Source: an uncultured Kiloniellaceae bacterium
GTDB lineage: Bacteria > Pseudomonadota > Alphaproteobacteria > Kiloniellales > Kiloniellaceae
NCBI GenBank assembly: GCA_947500035.1
Contig: CANMQP010000002.1
Coordinates: 1 to 64,000, forward strand
Direction of reading: 5' to 3'
Length of the DNA stretch: 64,000 nt
The position numbers were made by a program, and so were the translations under genes. The notes below the pieces were generated by a model that was not told where the DNA came from, made no database searches, and saw only the letters and a list, made by a program, of their open reading frames with translations. Positions 16,803 through 26,302 of the stretch are shown piece after piece (the stretch's first letter is position 1; each line of letters starts with the position of its first letter).

Positions 16803-18155
16803 TCATGATGTTCCTGTCCCGTCACTCTCTTCCGTCACCTGCTTCATCAGCCAGTTCGCACTCCGCAACAGCCGGCCGTCGTCATGGCGCGGCCCGACCA
16901 GCTGCACACCCATTGGCAGCCCGTGCTCTCCCTGAAGCAGCGGTAGGGTGACAGCAGGCGTGCCGCAGAGCGTCCAAAGCGCACAAAAGGCAGGGTTTCC
17001 CGTAGCGTCCAGTCCCAAGGGCGCTTCGCCGGGTGCCGCCGGCGTCAGGATCGCATCGTAGCGGTCGAAAATCTCCGCCAGACCGGCATTCAGCACCTCG
17101 ATCCAATCGCAAGCCGCCATGTAATCGTGGGCCAGAATTGATCGCCCCTCCTCCACCGCAGCACGCATTTGCGGGCTGAGTTGGTCCTTGCCACGATGGT
17201 AGTAAGGACCGAAATTCTTCGCCAGTTCGGCCAGCATGATGGTGCGGTGGATCCCGTGACCCTCGCCAAAAGGACTCGGCAGGGACACCTCATCGCAGTT
17301 CCCTCCAAGAAACTGTGTCAGTTCTCTAAAGGCTTCCTTCGTTGCCTCTTCTGCCTGCTCCCATACCGGCGACTTCACGAAGGCGAAGTTCGGCGCGAGG
17401 GGCGGGCTCGAGGTCGCCGTTGTTTTCAGGGGCGGACTGGGGATTGCGCTAGTCGCCGGGTCACGCGGGTCATACCCGCTCAGACGCTCAGCCAGCATAG
17501 CGGCGTCTTCCACAGACCTGCCAAATACGCCGACCGTATCCAGGTGCGGCGCCTGCGTCACCACACCGCCGCGCGGTATGAGGCCGAAGGTCGGCTTGAA
17601 CCCGACAACACCGCAGAAGGCGGCCGGGCGTATGACAGAACCGGTGGTCTGCGTGCCAACGGCAAGAGGCACCATCCCCGCGGCCACGGCCGCCGCCGAG
17701 CCGGATGATGATCCCCCCGGCGTGCGCTCTGGGTCATGCGGGTTCCTGGTTTTGCCCGGCGCGAAATAGGCAAGTTCCGTCGTGACCGTCTTACCCATGA
17801 TGATGGCCCCGGCTTCGCGCAGTTTCGAAACCAGTACCGCATCATCACCCGGACGCCGCCCCGCATCCAGTGGAGTGCCGTTCTCGGTCGGGACGCCTTT
17901 GGTGTCGATGATATCCTTGATGCCCACAGGCAAGCCATGCAGCGGCCCGATAGGACGTCCCCTTGCGCGATGTTCATCGGCACTGCGGGCCTGGGCGCGG
18001 GCGAAATCCGCATTGAGGAAGGCCCAGGCCTGAACCTCCGGTTCTCTCTCCGAAATCCGGCTCAGACAGGCGTCAACCAGTTCCGTGGCCTGTACATCGC
18101 CTTTCGCAAGGCGCGGGAGCAGCGCGCCTGCCGTCAGATCTGCCAGAGCCTCCAT
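16803..18155 (-). CDS. Amidase signature family hydrolase
   Basis: A 450-residue serine amidase. The Ser-cisSer-Lys triad is visible: Lys near residue 80 in GIKDIIDTKG, the cis-serine in PGGSSSGSAAA near 150 and the nucleophile in QTTGSVIRPA near 173. GatA is unlikely, since no gatB or gatC lies nearby and the C-terminal part differs. Such enzymes hydrolyse aliphatic or aromatic amides, sometimes dipeptides. It begins 48 bases behind the TRAP permease and may be co-transcribed, which suggests that the transporter brings in an amide or its product. The exact substrate is open. Confidence 0.85.
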   Translation of the reverse strand: MEALADLTAGALLPRLAKGDVQATELVDACLSRISEREPEVQAWAFLNADFARAQARSADEHRARGRPIGPLHGLPVGIKDIIDTKGVPTENGTPLDAGRRPGDDAVLVSKLREAGAIIMGKTVTTELAYFAPGKTRNPHDPERTPGGSSSGSAAAVAAGMVPLAVGTQTTGSVIRPAAFCGVVGFKPTFGLIPRGGVVTQAPHLDTVGVFGRSVEDAAMLAERLSGYDPRDPATSAIPSPPLKTTATSSPPLAPNFAFVKSPVWEQAEEATKEAFRELTQFLGGNCDEVSLPSPFGEGHGIHRTIMLAELAKNFGPYYHRGKDQLSPQMRAAVEEGRSILAHDYMAACDWIEVLNAGLAEIFDRYDAILTPAAPGEAPLGLDATGNPAFCALWTLCGTPAVTLPLLQGEHGLPMGVQLVGPRHDDGRLLRSANWLMKQVTEESDGTGTS

Positions 18156-18202
18156 CAAATCACCTTCACGAACTTACTCTGTCTCAATCCGTTCCCCCCT
18201 GG

Positions 18203-19555
18203 TCAACCGTAGAAAAACTCAGGAAGGCCGAGAGCCAGCGCCGGGAAGAGATAGAGCAGGACCATGGAAAGCACGATCATCGAGAGGAAGGGCATCACTC
18301 CCTTGAAGATCTGAACCAGCGTGACTTCCGGCGGCGCCACCCCTTTCAGGTAATAGGCCGCCATCGCCATGGGTGGCGTGAGGAACGAGGTTTGCAGGTT
18401 CAGTGCAACCAGAATACCGAAGAACAGCGGGTCGACCCCGAAGTGCGGCAGCAACGGCAGGAAAATCGGCACGAAGATGATGATGATCTCCGACCATTCG
18501 AGCGGCCAGCCCAGCAGGAAAATAATGAGCTGCGCCAAAATCAGGAACATGATCGGCGAGAGCTGCAGACCGATCACGAATTCACTGACCAGATGCTCGC
18601 CGCCCAAATACGAGAAGACGGACGAGAAGGTCCAGGAACCGACGAAGAGCCAGCAGACCATCGCCGAGGTCCGCACGGTCAGATAGACCGATTGGCGCAA
18701 ACGCTCCCAAGTCAGGGAGCGATAAGCGACGGCGAGAACCAGTCCGCCCAACGCGCCGATCGAGGCTGCCTCCGAAGGCGTCGCGAGTCCGAAGAGAATT
18801 GCGCCTAGAACGGAGAGAATAAGGATGGCCAGAGGAAAGAAGGACGTCAGGAGCATCCAGGCGACCTGAAGGCCCGAATAACTTCCCGCCTCCTCGTCCG
18901 TCGCCTTGGGCGCCAGCGAAGGATTGAGCCAAGCCCGTCCAATGACGTAGACCATATAGAGGCCGGCCAGCAAGAATCCAGGAATCAGAGCACCCGCGTA
19001 GAGCTTCACGATAGAAACGTTCGACGCCGCCGCATAGACAATCAACATAATGCTCGGCGGGATCAGAATCCCGAGACAGCCGCCGGCGCAGATCACGCCA
19101 CTGGCAAAGCTGGTGTCGTACTTCGCCTTGAGCATGGCCGGAAACGCCAGCATGCCCATCAACGTCACGACAGCGCCGATAATGCCTGTCGCGGTCGCGA
19201 ACATCGCACAGGTTGCCAGCGCGGCAACCGCCATGGCACCGGGCAGATTACGCGCGGTCAGATACAATGTGTTGAAGAGGCGATCGACGATATTCGCCCG
19301 TTCAACTATATACCCCATAAATAGGAAAAGGGGTATCGCCGTCAGGACATCGTTCGCCATCACCGAATAAGTCTGGTTGACGAAGAGGTCGAAGATCCGA
19401 TTGTCGAAGATCGTCTGCATGCGCTCGGGGTCGTAGTAGGCGTAGTAGCCAAAGGCGACCCCCATCGCCATCAGCGTAAAGCAGATCGGGAACCCGAGGA
19501 AGATGGTCATGATGAAGATGCCAAGCATCATGACGGCAATTTGAGGGTCGGTCAT
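18203..19555 (-). CDS. TRAP transporter large permease (DctM type)
   Basis: A 450-residue inner-membrane protein with about a dozen hydrophobic helices. It is the ion-coupled translocation part of a TRAP system. DctM hallmarks include GFPICFTLMAMGV near the N-terminus, AIPLFLFMGYIVERA, GGCLGILIPPSIMLIVYA and QTSFLTPPMAMAAYYLKGV. It overlaps the small permease gene by four bases (ATGA). Transport is sodium- or proton-driven, with a periplasmic binding protein delivering the solute. Confidence 0.95.
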   Translation of the reverse strand: MTDPQIAVMMLGIFIMTIFLGFPICFTLMAMGVAFGYYAYYDPERMQTIFDNRIFDLFVNQTYSVMANDVLTAIPLFLFMGYIVERANIVDRLFNTLYLTARNLPGAMAVAALATCAMFATATGIIGAVVTLMGMLAFPAMLKAKYDTSFASGVICAGGCLGILIPPSIMLIVYAAASNVSIVKLYAGALIPGFLLAGLYMVYVIGRAWLNPSLAPKATDEEAGSYSGLQVAWMLLTSFFPLAILILSVLGAILFGLATPSEAASIGALGGLVLAVAYRSLTWERLRQSVYLTVRTSAMVCWLFVGSWTFSSVFSYLGGEHLVSEFVIGLQLSPIMFLILAQLIIFLLGWPLEWSEIIIIFVPIFLPLLPHFGVDPLFFGILVALNLQTSFLTPPMAMAAYYLKGVAPPEVTLVQIFKGVMPFLSMIVLSMVLLYLFPALALGLPEFFYG

Positions 19556-20175
19556 TTGCGATCTCCTTTGGGCGCGATCACATCGACGGCCTCACTGCCA
19601 TGATTCAAAATTTCGCGTTCATGCTGCTTCAAGAGCACGTCTTCCATCTCTTCCACGTCTTCCTTGGCCTTCGGCCAGGCGCCGTCCCGCATACAGATCA
19701 GGCAACGGCAGATCTGCGCCAGGCCTTGAATGAAGAGAAGAACGCCAGCTGCGACAATAATAGTCTTAAACTGAAAAATCGGGACATTTGCCGGGCTCAT
19801 CACGCTGACTTCGCTGTAGCGCCAGGATCTCGAAGAATACTTCCAGCCCGCGAGAATCAGCGCGATAACACCGGGATAGAAAAACAGAAAATACAGAACG
19901 AGCTCGACCTTCGCCTGGGTCTGGGGCTTCCAGAGCCGATAGAGAAAATCGCCGCGCACGTGACCGTCCCTCGAGAGGGTGTAAGCACCCGCCATCATGA
20001 AGAGCGTGCCGTACATCATGTAGCTGATATCAAACGACCAGGCTGTCGGGTCGTTCAGAACATAACGGACAAAAACCTCATAACCGACGCCAAAGGTCAT
20101 GATCAGAATGCACCACGAAAAGGCCTTGCCGAACCAGGCCGTGATACCATCGACGATTTCAATAAAGCGTTCCAT
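19552..20175 (-). CDS. TRAP transporter small permease (DctQ type)
   Basis: A four-helix membrane protein of 207 residues that docks between the binding protein and DctM. The block FEVFVRYVLNDPT (here YEVFVRYVLNDPT) with SFDISYMMYGTLFMMAGAYTL and HVRGDFLY is typical. I place the start at 20175, with GGAG six bases before the ATG; a longer open frame upstream has no ribosome site. An acidic C-terminal extension (KEDVEEMEDVLLKQHERE) is longer than usual. Confidence 0.93.
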   Translation of the reverse strand: MERFIEIVDGITAWFGKAFSWCILIMTFGVGYEVFVRYVLNDPTAWSFDISYMMYGTLFMMAGAYTLSRDGHVRGDFLYRLWKPQTQAKVELVLYFLFFYPGVIALILAGWKYSSRSWRYSEVSVMSPANVPIFQFKTIIVAAGVLLFIQGLAQICRCLICMRDGAWPKAKEDVEEMEDVLLKQHEREILNHGSEAVDVIAPKGDRK

Positions 20176-20243
20176 TTCAGCTCCGCATGCGGCCCCGTCG
20201 CAAGTCAGCAGTCGACAATCCCGTCGATAGCAGGAAAGCAAGC

Positions 20244-20274
20244 GTCAGGGACGGCGCATTGCGCCGCCCCTGGC
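20244..20274 (-). other. Hairpin between dctP- and dctQ-like genes
   Basis: A stem of eight pairs (one of them G-T), one A-C mismatch and six more pairs, around the loop ATT (GGCGC/GCGCC core). No T run follows. Hairpins in this place are known to keep binding-protein mRNA abundant in transport operons. Confidence 0.6.
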
Positions 20275-20305
20275 TTATCTATCCAACCCCGATTGGATCC
20301 CGGCT

Positions 20306-21442
20306 CTAGAAGCCGAGCTTACCTGGGAAGTAATGCTCGTACGCCAGCTTGTAGTCGGCTGCGTTCATCAGATCGTAGAACGCCACCCGCTCGGCCCAGG
20401 CCTTCTGGCTGTCCACGACCTTCTTGAAGAACTCATCCTTCAAGAGACCTTCGAGAACCTTGTCCCATGACTCCAGCTGAGCTTTCATCACAGAGCTCGG
20501 CGTGCGGTGAACATTGACCCCATCCTCGTTGATCAGGGTCTGCAGGTCCTTGGAGTAGCTGTCCATGGCGAGGCCGTAGTTGGCCGTATTGGTCGCCTCG
20601 GCGGCATATTCCAGAATCGCCTTCTGCTCATCCGCCAGAGAGTCGAAGCGCTGCTTGTTGAAGATGATCTCGAAGAACTCCGCTGCCTGATGGTAAGATC
20701 CCATCATGTAGTCCTTGGAGACGTCCTGCGCGCCGAACTGGCGGTCGGCGGTCGGGTTGTTGAACTCGAAAGCCTCGATCACACCACGCTCAAGGGCCGG
20801 AACGATTTCACCACCCGGAAGCTGGGTCACCTTTAAGCCCATGCCCTGCATGATGTCCGTCGCCAGACCCACCGTACGGTACTTCAAGCCCTGCATATCC
20901 TCAGCCGACGTGATTTCCTTCTTGAACCAGCCAAGAGGCTGTGTCGGCATCGGCATGGCAAAAAAGCCAACCAGGTTCAGACCCAGTTTATCCTGGACAA
21001 GCTCCTGATAGAGCTCCTTGCCGCCACCGTAGTGGATCCAGGCGAGAATCTGTGACGCATTCGCGCCGAAGACCGGACCTGTGCCAAAGAGAGATGCAGC
21101 CTTGCTCTTGCCGTACCAATAGGCGGTCACCGTATGGGCCGCGTCCAGGATACCGTCGTGGCAGGCATCCTGCACCTGAAAGGCCTTCACCACCGCGCCG
21201 GATGGCAGGTAGTCGATTTTCAGACGGCCGCCGGACATTTTGCCGACACGCTCGGCATATTGTTTCGCCATGTCGGAGAAGATCGAAGATGGCCCCCAGG
21301 AGCCCTGCATTTTTAACGTGATTGTTTCAGCGCGCGATACCTGGGGCATCGCAAGAGCGGCTGTCGCCGCGCCGGCGACACCGGCACCACCTTTAAGAAA
21401 GCGGCGACGATTCACCGTTTTCGGATCTTTAGATTTGGACAT
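20306..21442 (-). CDS. TRAP transporter substrate-binding protein, Tat type
   Basis: A 378-residue periplasmic binding protein. The start at 21442 follows GGGAGGAAATT. The leader has a twin-arginine motif (NRRRFLKGG) and ends near SRA, so it is exported folded. The mature part resembles the TakP group for 2-oxo acids or lactate: DACHDGILDAAHTVTAYWYGK, then WIHYGGGKELYQEL and ALERGVIEAFEFNNPT, where the conserved arginine that binds a carboxylate normally follows (GLKYRTVGLA). An organic acid is therefore the likely ligand. First gene of the TRAP operon. Confidence 0.9.
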   Translation of the reverse strand: MSKSKDPKTVNRRRFLKGGAGVAGAATAALAMPQVSRAETITLKMQGSWGPSSIFSDMAKQYAERVGKMSGGRLKIDYLPSGAVVKAFQVQDACHDGILDAAHTVTAYWYGKSKAASLFGTGPVFGANASQILAWIHYGGGKELYQELVQDKLGLNLVGFFAMPMPTQPLGWFKKEITSAEDMQGLKYRTVGLATDIMQGMGLKVTQLPGGEIVPALERGVIEAFEFNNPTADRQFGAQDVSKDYMMGSYHQAAEFFEIIFNKQRFDSLADEQKAILEYAAEATNTANYGLAMDSYSKDLQTLINEDGVNVHRTPSSVMKAQLESWDKVLEGLLKDEFFKKVVDSQKAWAERVAFYDLMNAADYKLAYEHYFPGKLGF

Positions 21443-21806
21443 AATTTCCTCCCTGGTTGATTCTTTGTTCAAACCAAAACACGGCGGAGCAGTTTTGTCT
21501 TATACGCCTTGGCCGCCGTGAACAGCATTCGCCTTCTATACCTAGGAACCTGAAGGAGTTTAGACAGACTTTGTCACGCGGCACAATAAGCCGCGTTCCA
21601 CATCGTGGAAATGATACAGAAGAGATGACGGCGAACCGCGGATTTGCGATTTCTCACAGGATTGTGACATCGGCGGAAACAGCGATAAGGCCTTGAAGAA
21701 TACAAGTAACCCGGGAGTGCGCTTACCTGCTGGAGAGGCGGCTAGAACGGCTCCGGTGCAGCTTACCGCGGAAATCAAGCGCCAGGAGTGATCTTGAGGA
21801 GGACGC
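21443..21806. other. TRAP operon leader with inverted repeat
   Basis: 364 bases between the TetR stop and the TRAP operon. CACGGCGG (21480-21487) and CCGCCGTG (21513-21520) form an eight-pair inverted repeat with a 25-base spacer; on the transcribed strand it is followed by TTTTGGTTTG. It could be an operator or a weak attenuator. I see nothing else firm. Confidence 0.4.
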
Positions 21807-22457
21807 TTAAGTGGCGAAGCCCCGGCGGGCCGGCAAAATGCGTTGCAGCGCCGCTTCGGAGATATCCTTGAGAGGCTGCAGAGAGACACCGCTGCGGGCT
21901 CTGATCATCAATCCCTGGCTAAAGCTCACGAAAAGCTGCGCAAGAGCATTGACGTCTTCATCTCGCGGCAAATCGCCTGAAAGCCGAGCCTGCTCAAAGC
22001 GGCGCACAAATGTCTCGTCAAGGCCCGCAAGGCACTCGATCAGTTTTTCCCTGAAGCGCGGCGAGCTCTCGGCAGCGTCGGCGAGCACCACGGTCACCAG
22101 GCAGCCTCTCGGCCCTTCCGGCCGGCATGTCAGTGCCAAAAGACCATCGAAAAAATCGGAAAGATCCGCGGACAGCTCCCGGCCCTTTTCCAGCCGCTCC
22201 AGGCAGGGCGCGACTTTGACCGAAAGATAGTAGTCCACCGAGGCAAGAAAAAGCGCCTCCTTACCGCCAAACTCGTGGTAAAGGCTCGAACGCTTGATTC
22301 CGAGGGCTTCAGTCAGCTCCTCAATCGATGCCGCGTCGTAGCCTCGTGTCCAAAAAACCTTGGTAGCGCTGCACAGCACCTTGTTCCGGTCAAAGGACCG
22401 AGGGCGGCCACGCGCCCGGCGTACGCCCCCCGACGCGTTTGGCGGTTGTTCCTGCAT
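21807..22457 (-). CDS. TetR/AcrR family regulator
   Basis: A 216-residue repressor-type protein. The N-terminal helix-turn-helix is typical: CSATKVFWTRGYDAASIEEL followed by TEALGIKRSSLYHEFGGKEALF. The C-terminal ligand domain resembles the group with CRPEGPRGCLVT seen in AcrR/NemR-like regulators, where the cysteines may matter. I choose the ATG at 22457 after GGATAGAG; 14 more codons upstream are open. It lies upstream of the TRAP operon on the same strand and may control it. Confidence 0.88.
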   Translation of the reverse strand: MQEQPPNASGGVRRARGRPRSFDRNKVLCSATKVFWTRGYDAASIEELTEALGIKRSSLYHEFGGKEALFLASVDYYLSVKVAPCLERLEKGRELSADLSDFFDGLLALTCRPEGPRGCLVTVVLADAAESSPRFREKLIECLAGLDETFVRRFEQARLSGDLPRDEDVNALAQLFVSFSQGLMIRARSGVSLQPLKDISEAALQRILPARRGFAT

Positions 22458-22878
22458 CTCTATCCAATCCACGTAACTCGACTGCCCCGTCGCGGGCAAA
22501 CATCATAATATGACTAAAATATAGGCATTTCTGTGATCTAGTCTAACGTTCTCGACCACTCTTTCCAGCAGTATTAAGGTTGTTGTTGCTTCACCAGTTG
22601 AACTCTACAGCGCAAGCTCCAGAAACATATTGAAAACCGCAATCTGAACTGGTTCCCGAAACAGCGTCTATTTGCCTTGATTTCGCTGGAATGCGGGCCA
22701 TAAGGCCACCACTCGGCCCGCCTCATCTCTGCGAGGTCATGGGTTTGGAGGCGATGAAAGACTTCAGGTCACCGCAGCCGCAAAAGCGGTCTTCGTGGGT
22801 TAGACCAAGATGCCGGGCCGTTCCCACGCCTGAAGCTGTCATCTTCGGCAACTTCCATTCCGATATGCTGAACACTCC
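22458..22878. other. Intergenic region before the TetR gene
   Basis: About 420 bases with the TetR promoter presumably near 22460-22560, which is AT-rich. I recognise no gene here. Confidence 0.4.
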
Positions 22879-22909
22879 AGCGGTTCTCTGTCGAATACGG
22901 AGAACCGCT
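22879..22909 (-). terminator. Hairpin behind malate synthase
   Basis: AGCGGTTCTC pairs with GAGAACCGCT over ten bases around an 11-base loop, 14 bases behind the glcB stop. No T run follows, so it may be a transcript end formed with Rho or a stabilising stem. Confidence 0.55.
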
Positions 22910-22923
22910 AGAGAATTTGCCGG

Positions 22924-25089
22924 TCAGGCCGCCGCTTTTGCCTTGAGGCGCAAGGCGTGCAAGGTCGGTTCGGTGTAACCCGAAGGTGCTTCACAACCAA
23001 GCAGGATCAGATCCCGGGCAGCCTGGAAGGCGTATCCGTTGCAGGCGGGCGCCATTGGTGTGTAGTGACTGTCGCCGGCATTCTGACCGTCAACAACAAC
23101 TGCCATACGCTCCAGGGTTTCCTGGATCTGTTGTTCCGTGCAGATGCCGTGGCGCAGCCAGTTGGCCAGTAATTGACTCGAGATCCGTAAGGTCGCCCGG
23201 TCTTCCATCAAACCGATATCATTGATGTCAGGCACCTTGGAGCAGCCCACCCCCTGATCGACCCAGCGCACGACATAGCCCAGGATCGACTGAATGTTGT
23301 TGTCCAGTTCCTCTTGAATCTCCTCGGGACTCCAGTTCGGGTTCTCCGCGAGAGGGATGGTGAGGATATCGTCCAGCGGGGTCCTCGGCCGCTGTTTCAA
23401 TTCCTCCTGCCGCGCATGCACGTCGACCTTATGGTAATGCAGTGCATGCAGAGTCGCGGCCGTGGGCGACGGCACCCAGGCGGTGTTCGCGCCGGCCATG
23501 GGATGGACTGTCTTTTGTTCCATCATGTCCGCCATCTTGTCAGGCATCACCCACATGCCTTTTCCGATCTGAGCATGGCCCTGAAGACCGCAGGCAAGCC
23601 CGATGTCGACATTCCAGTTTTCATAAGCGCCCAGCCAGGTCGCCGCTTTCATTTCAGCCTTCCGCGCCATCGGTCCGGCTTCCATGGAAGCGTGGATCTC
23701 GTCTCCGGTCCGGTCCAAAAAGCCTGTGTTAATAAAGACAATGCGGTCCTTCACCTTGCGGATACACTCTTTCAGATTGACGGTCGTACGGCGTTCCTCG
23801 TCCATAATGCCGATCTTCAAGGTCGAACGCTGCAGCCCGAGCAGGTCCTCGACACGCTCGAACAGCAGATCGGCAAAGGCCGCTTCTTCCGGTCCGTGCA
23901 TCTTCGGCTTTACGATGTAGACCGAGCCTTGGCGTGAGTTGCGCAGACCCTCCTTAGCGCGCAAATCATACATCGCGATCAGCGAGGTCACGATCCCGTC
24001 CAGAATGCCCTCGGGCAGTTCCTGACCTTCGGCATCGAGCACCGCGGGCGTCGTCATCAGATGCCCGACGTTGCGGATCAGCATCAGACTGCGGCCCGGC
24101 AGAGTCAGCTTATTGCCTGTCGGGGAGATGAACTCGCGGTCCGGGTTGAGCGCGCGCGTGAAGGATTTTCCACCCTTGCTCAGATCTGCCGTCAGGTTCC
24201 CTTGCATCAGGCCCAGCCAGTTTCGGTAAGCCACGACCTTGTCTTCACCGTCCACGGCAGCAATCGAGTCTTCGCAGTCCATGATCGCGGTCAGCGCGGC
24301 CTCAACCTTCACGTCGGAAACACCGGCGGGATCTGATTTGCCCACGGTCGTCGTTGGATCGACACAGATTTCCAGATGCAGGCTGTTGTTGACCAACAGG
24401 ATCGACGTCGGCGCGCCCGGCTCACCCAGGTAACCGGCGAACTTCGACGGGTCCTGAAGGCCCACGACAGCCCCATCCTTCAGTTCGGCGGCCATCTTCT
24501 GTTCGGAGACTCTGTAGCGCGCCACCTCCTTGTGTGAACGCCCATCGGCCAGGGCAACGGACTCGTCCAGGAACCCGCGGGCGTAGTCTATTACCGCCTG
24601 ACCGCGCAGTGGATCGTAGCCCTCCACCGCTTCGCCGGTCGCGGGAATAACGTCCGTTCCGTAGAGTGCATCGTAAAGGCTACCCCAGCGCGCATTGGCC
24701 GCATTCAGGGAATAGCGTGCGTTCATCACAGGAACCACCAACTGCGGTCCGGCAATGCGGGCAATCTCATCGTCTACATTCTCCGTCCCAACCGAAAAGG
24801 CATCACCCTCAGGGACCAGATACCCGATGTCCGACAAAAAGCTCCGATAGGCTTGCTGATCGATCGGCTGCCCGGCGCGCGCGCGGTGCCAGCTATCCAT
24901 CTCCCGCTGAATGCGCTCGCGTTTGTCGAGCAGCAAGCGGTTCATCGGCGCGAGATCGCGCATGATTGCGGCGAAACCCGACCAAAACGGGCCGGCGTCA
25001 AGACCAAGCCCGGGCAGGGTTTCCTGCTCGATGAATTGAACCAACTCGCGGTCGATCGATAGACCATTAATGACTTTATAGTCTGACAT
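22924..25089 (-). CDS. glcB: Malate synthase G
   Basis: This enzyme joins glyoxylate and acetyl-CoA to malate. The 721 residues match the long G form, not the A form. Characteristic parts are the N-terminal [18 protein letters not shown], the glyoxylate-site segment [13 protein letters not shown] followed by [15 protein letters not shown], and the late [20 protein letters not shown]. It is monocistronic, with its own divergent control region shared with the hydratase-like gene. It fits with the acetate uptake and activation genes further on: acetyl-CoA from acetate needs the glyoxylate route, though isocitrate lyase is not in the window. Confidence 0.97.
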   Translation of the reverse strand: MSDYKVINGLSIDRELVQFIEQETLPGLGLDAGPFWSGFAAIMRDLAPMNRLLLDKRERIQREMDSWHRARAGQPIDQQAYRSFLSDIGYLVPEGDAFSVGTENVDDEIARIAGPQLVVPVMNARYSLNAANARWGSLYDALYGTDVIPATGEAVEGYDPLRGQAVIDYARGFLDESVALADGRSHKEVARYRVSEQKMAAELKDGAVVGLQDPSKFAGYLGEPGAPTSILLVNNSLHLEICVDPTTTVGKSDPAGVSDVKVEAALTAIMDCEDSIAAVDGEDKVVAYRNWLGLMQGNLTADLSKGGKSFTRALNPDREFISPTGNKLTLPGRSLMLIRNVGHLMTTPAVLDAEGQELPEGILDGIVTSLIAMYDLRAKEGLRNSRQGSVYIVKPKMHGPEEAAFADLLFERVEDLLGLQRSTLKIGIMDEERRTTVNLKECIRKVKDRIVFINTGFLDRTGDEIHASMEAGPMARKAEMKAATWLGAYENWNVDIGLACGLQGHAQIGKGMWVMPDKMADMMEQKTVHPMAGANTAWVPSPTAATLHALHYHKVDVHARQEELKQRPRTPLDDILTIPLAENPNWSPEEIQEELDNNIQSILGYVVRWVDQGVGCSKVPDINDIGLMEDRATLRISSQLLANWLRHGICTEQQIQETLERMAVVVDGQNAGDSHYTPMAPACNGYAFQAARDLILLGCEAPSGYTEPTLHALRLKAKAAA

Positions 25090-25469
25090 AACTATCCCCA
25101 GAATCCTGAAATGTGGAGCGCGGTGCAGGCGCTCATTTCGAATCTAGGGCAGGCTTATAGAGATTTCACCCCGCGTGGGAATGTTTTTCACGATGCGGTA
25201 CGTGCTTTTTTTATCATTTAATTTCAAATCATTAAATCACACCCACAAAGAGTCTTAGCATGACAAAATGACATAAAGCACTTCCCGTCCTCCCTCCGGG
25301 CAATCGAAAACCCGCAGCAGGCTCCGGACGAGTAAAAACTGCCTCTTTCTTTGCCGTTTCAATTGCGCAACGCAGTATGCGGTGCCTTTAGCACTGCAGT
25401 AAGTCTCTGGTTTACCTGTATAAGCAACTGGACTGTAATGCAGTCGGCTACGAACCTGAGGAGAAGCCC
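25090..25469. promoter_or_regulatory. Divergent control region with AT-rich palindrome
   Basis: 380 bases between two genes that point apart. ATTTAAT (25216-25222) and ATTAAAT (25231-25237) form an exact seven-base inverted repeat with an eight-base spacer, a candidate operator 127 bases before glcB. The hydratase-like gene has GAGGAGAAGCCC before its GTG start. Confidence 0.45.
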
Positions 25470-26282
25470 GTGGACGCGGCCGAGGAAAAACACATTGCCC
25501 GGAAGATCTTCACCGCGCGCCGGTCGAGGGAGAGATTTCGCCCCTTGCGCGGCGCGGACGCTCCTCCATCGCTTGACTCCGCATACCGGATCCAGGACGA
25601 GGTTGACCGGCTGTTTCAGACTGAGGCCGGTGCCGGACCGATGGGCGGGCATAAAATTGCGCTCACATCGAGAGCCGTCCAGGAACTCTGTGGCGTGGAT
25701 CAGCCGGCTTATGGGACCATTCTCGCTGAAACGATCCGCTCATCCCCCGCAACGATCCAGCTATCAGCATACGCGCGGCTGGGGCTGGAATTCGAAGTCG
25801 CATTCGAGATAAGCCGCGACCTACCGCCCCGGGGACCGGCGGCTGAAAAGAGTCACGACCGTGAGAGCATTGCTGAATTTGTGGCAAGCGCGATGCCGGC
25901 CTTTGAGCTGATTGACGACGGCAATGCAGATTACAGCGATCTGGATGCCGCCTCGATCCTGACCGACCGCTGCTGGTGCGGCGGTGTCGTGCTCGGCCCA
26001 AGAGTAACTGCATGGCAAAGCCTGGATCTGGCCGGTGCGGCAGGCGAGCTGCTGTGGAATGGAGAAGTCGTTGACCAGGGTTTGGCAGGCGATGCCATGG
26101 GACATCCTCTTGAGGGCTTGGCCTGGATTGCCAATCACCTGAATTCACGTGGCCGGCGCCTGCGTGAAGGCGACATCGTCATCACCGGAAGCGCTCTCAA
26201 AACCCAGTTTCCGAAATCCGGTGATAAGGTCCTGTACCGCATCGCTGGCCTGGGCGAGGTCAGTCTGAAGGTCGAGGACTGA
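25470..26282 (+). CDS. 2-keto-4-pentenoate hydratase/MhpD-like enzyme
   Basis: A 270-residue protein of the fumarylacetoacetate hydrolase superfamily, hydratase/decarboxylase branch (MhpD, DmpH). Such enzymes add water to, or decarboxylate, 2-keto dienoates from aromatic ring cleavage. Family marks are YRIQDEVDRL, GGHKIALTS, the metal-binding glutamates in LGLEFEVAFE and PAFELIDD, and the final DIVITGSAL. GTG start after GAGGAG. It stands alone; no other ring-cleavage gene is near, so the pathway is unclear. Confidence 0.85.
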   Translation: MDAAEEKHIARKIFTARRSRERFRPLRGADAPPSLDSAYRIQDEVDRLFQTEAGAGPMGGHKIALTSRAVQELCGVDQPAYGTILAETIRSSPATIQLSAYARLGLEFEVAFEISRDLPPRGPAAEKSHDRESIAEFVASAMPAFELIDDGNADYSDLDAASILTDRCWCGGVVLGPRVTAWQSLDLAGAAGELLWNGEVVDQGLAGDAMGHPLEGLAWIANHLNSRGRRLREGDIVITGSALKTQFPKSGDKVLYRIAGLGEVSLKVED

Positions 26283-26302
26283 CGACGGCTTTCGAGAAGA
26301 GC

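Noticed and set aside
22691-22978. A 95-codon plus-strand frame behind glcB
   Set aside because: It runs into the glcB coding strand and covers the hairpin; no family similarity.
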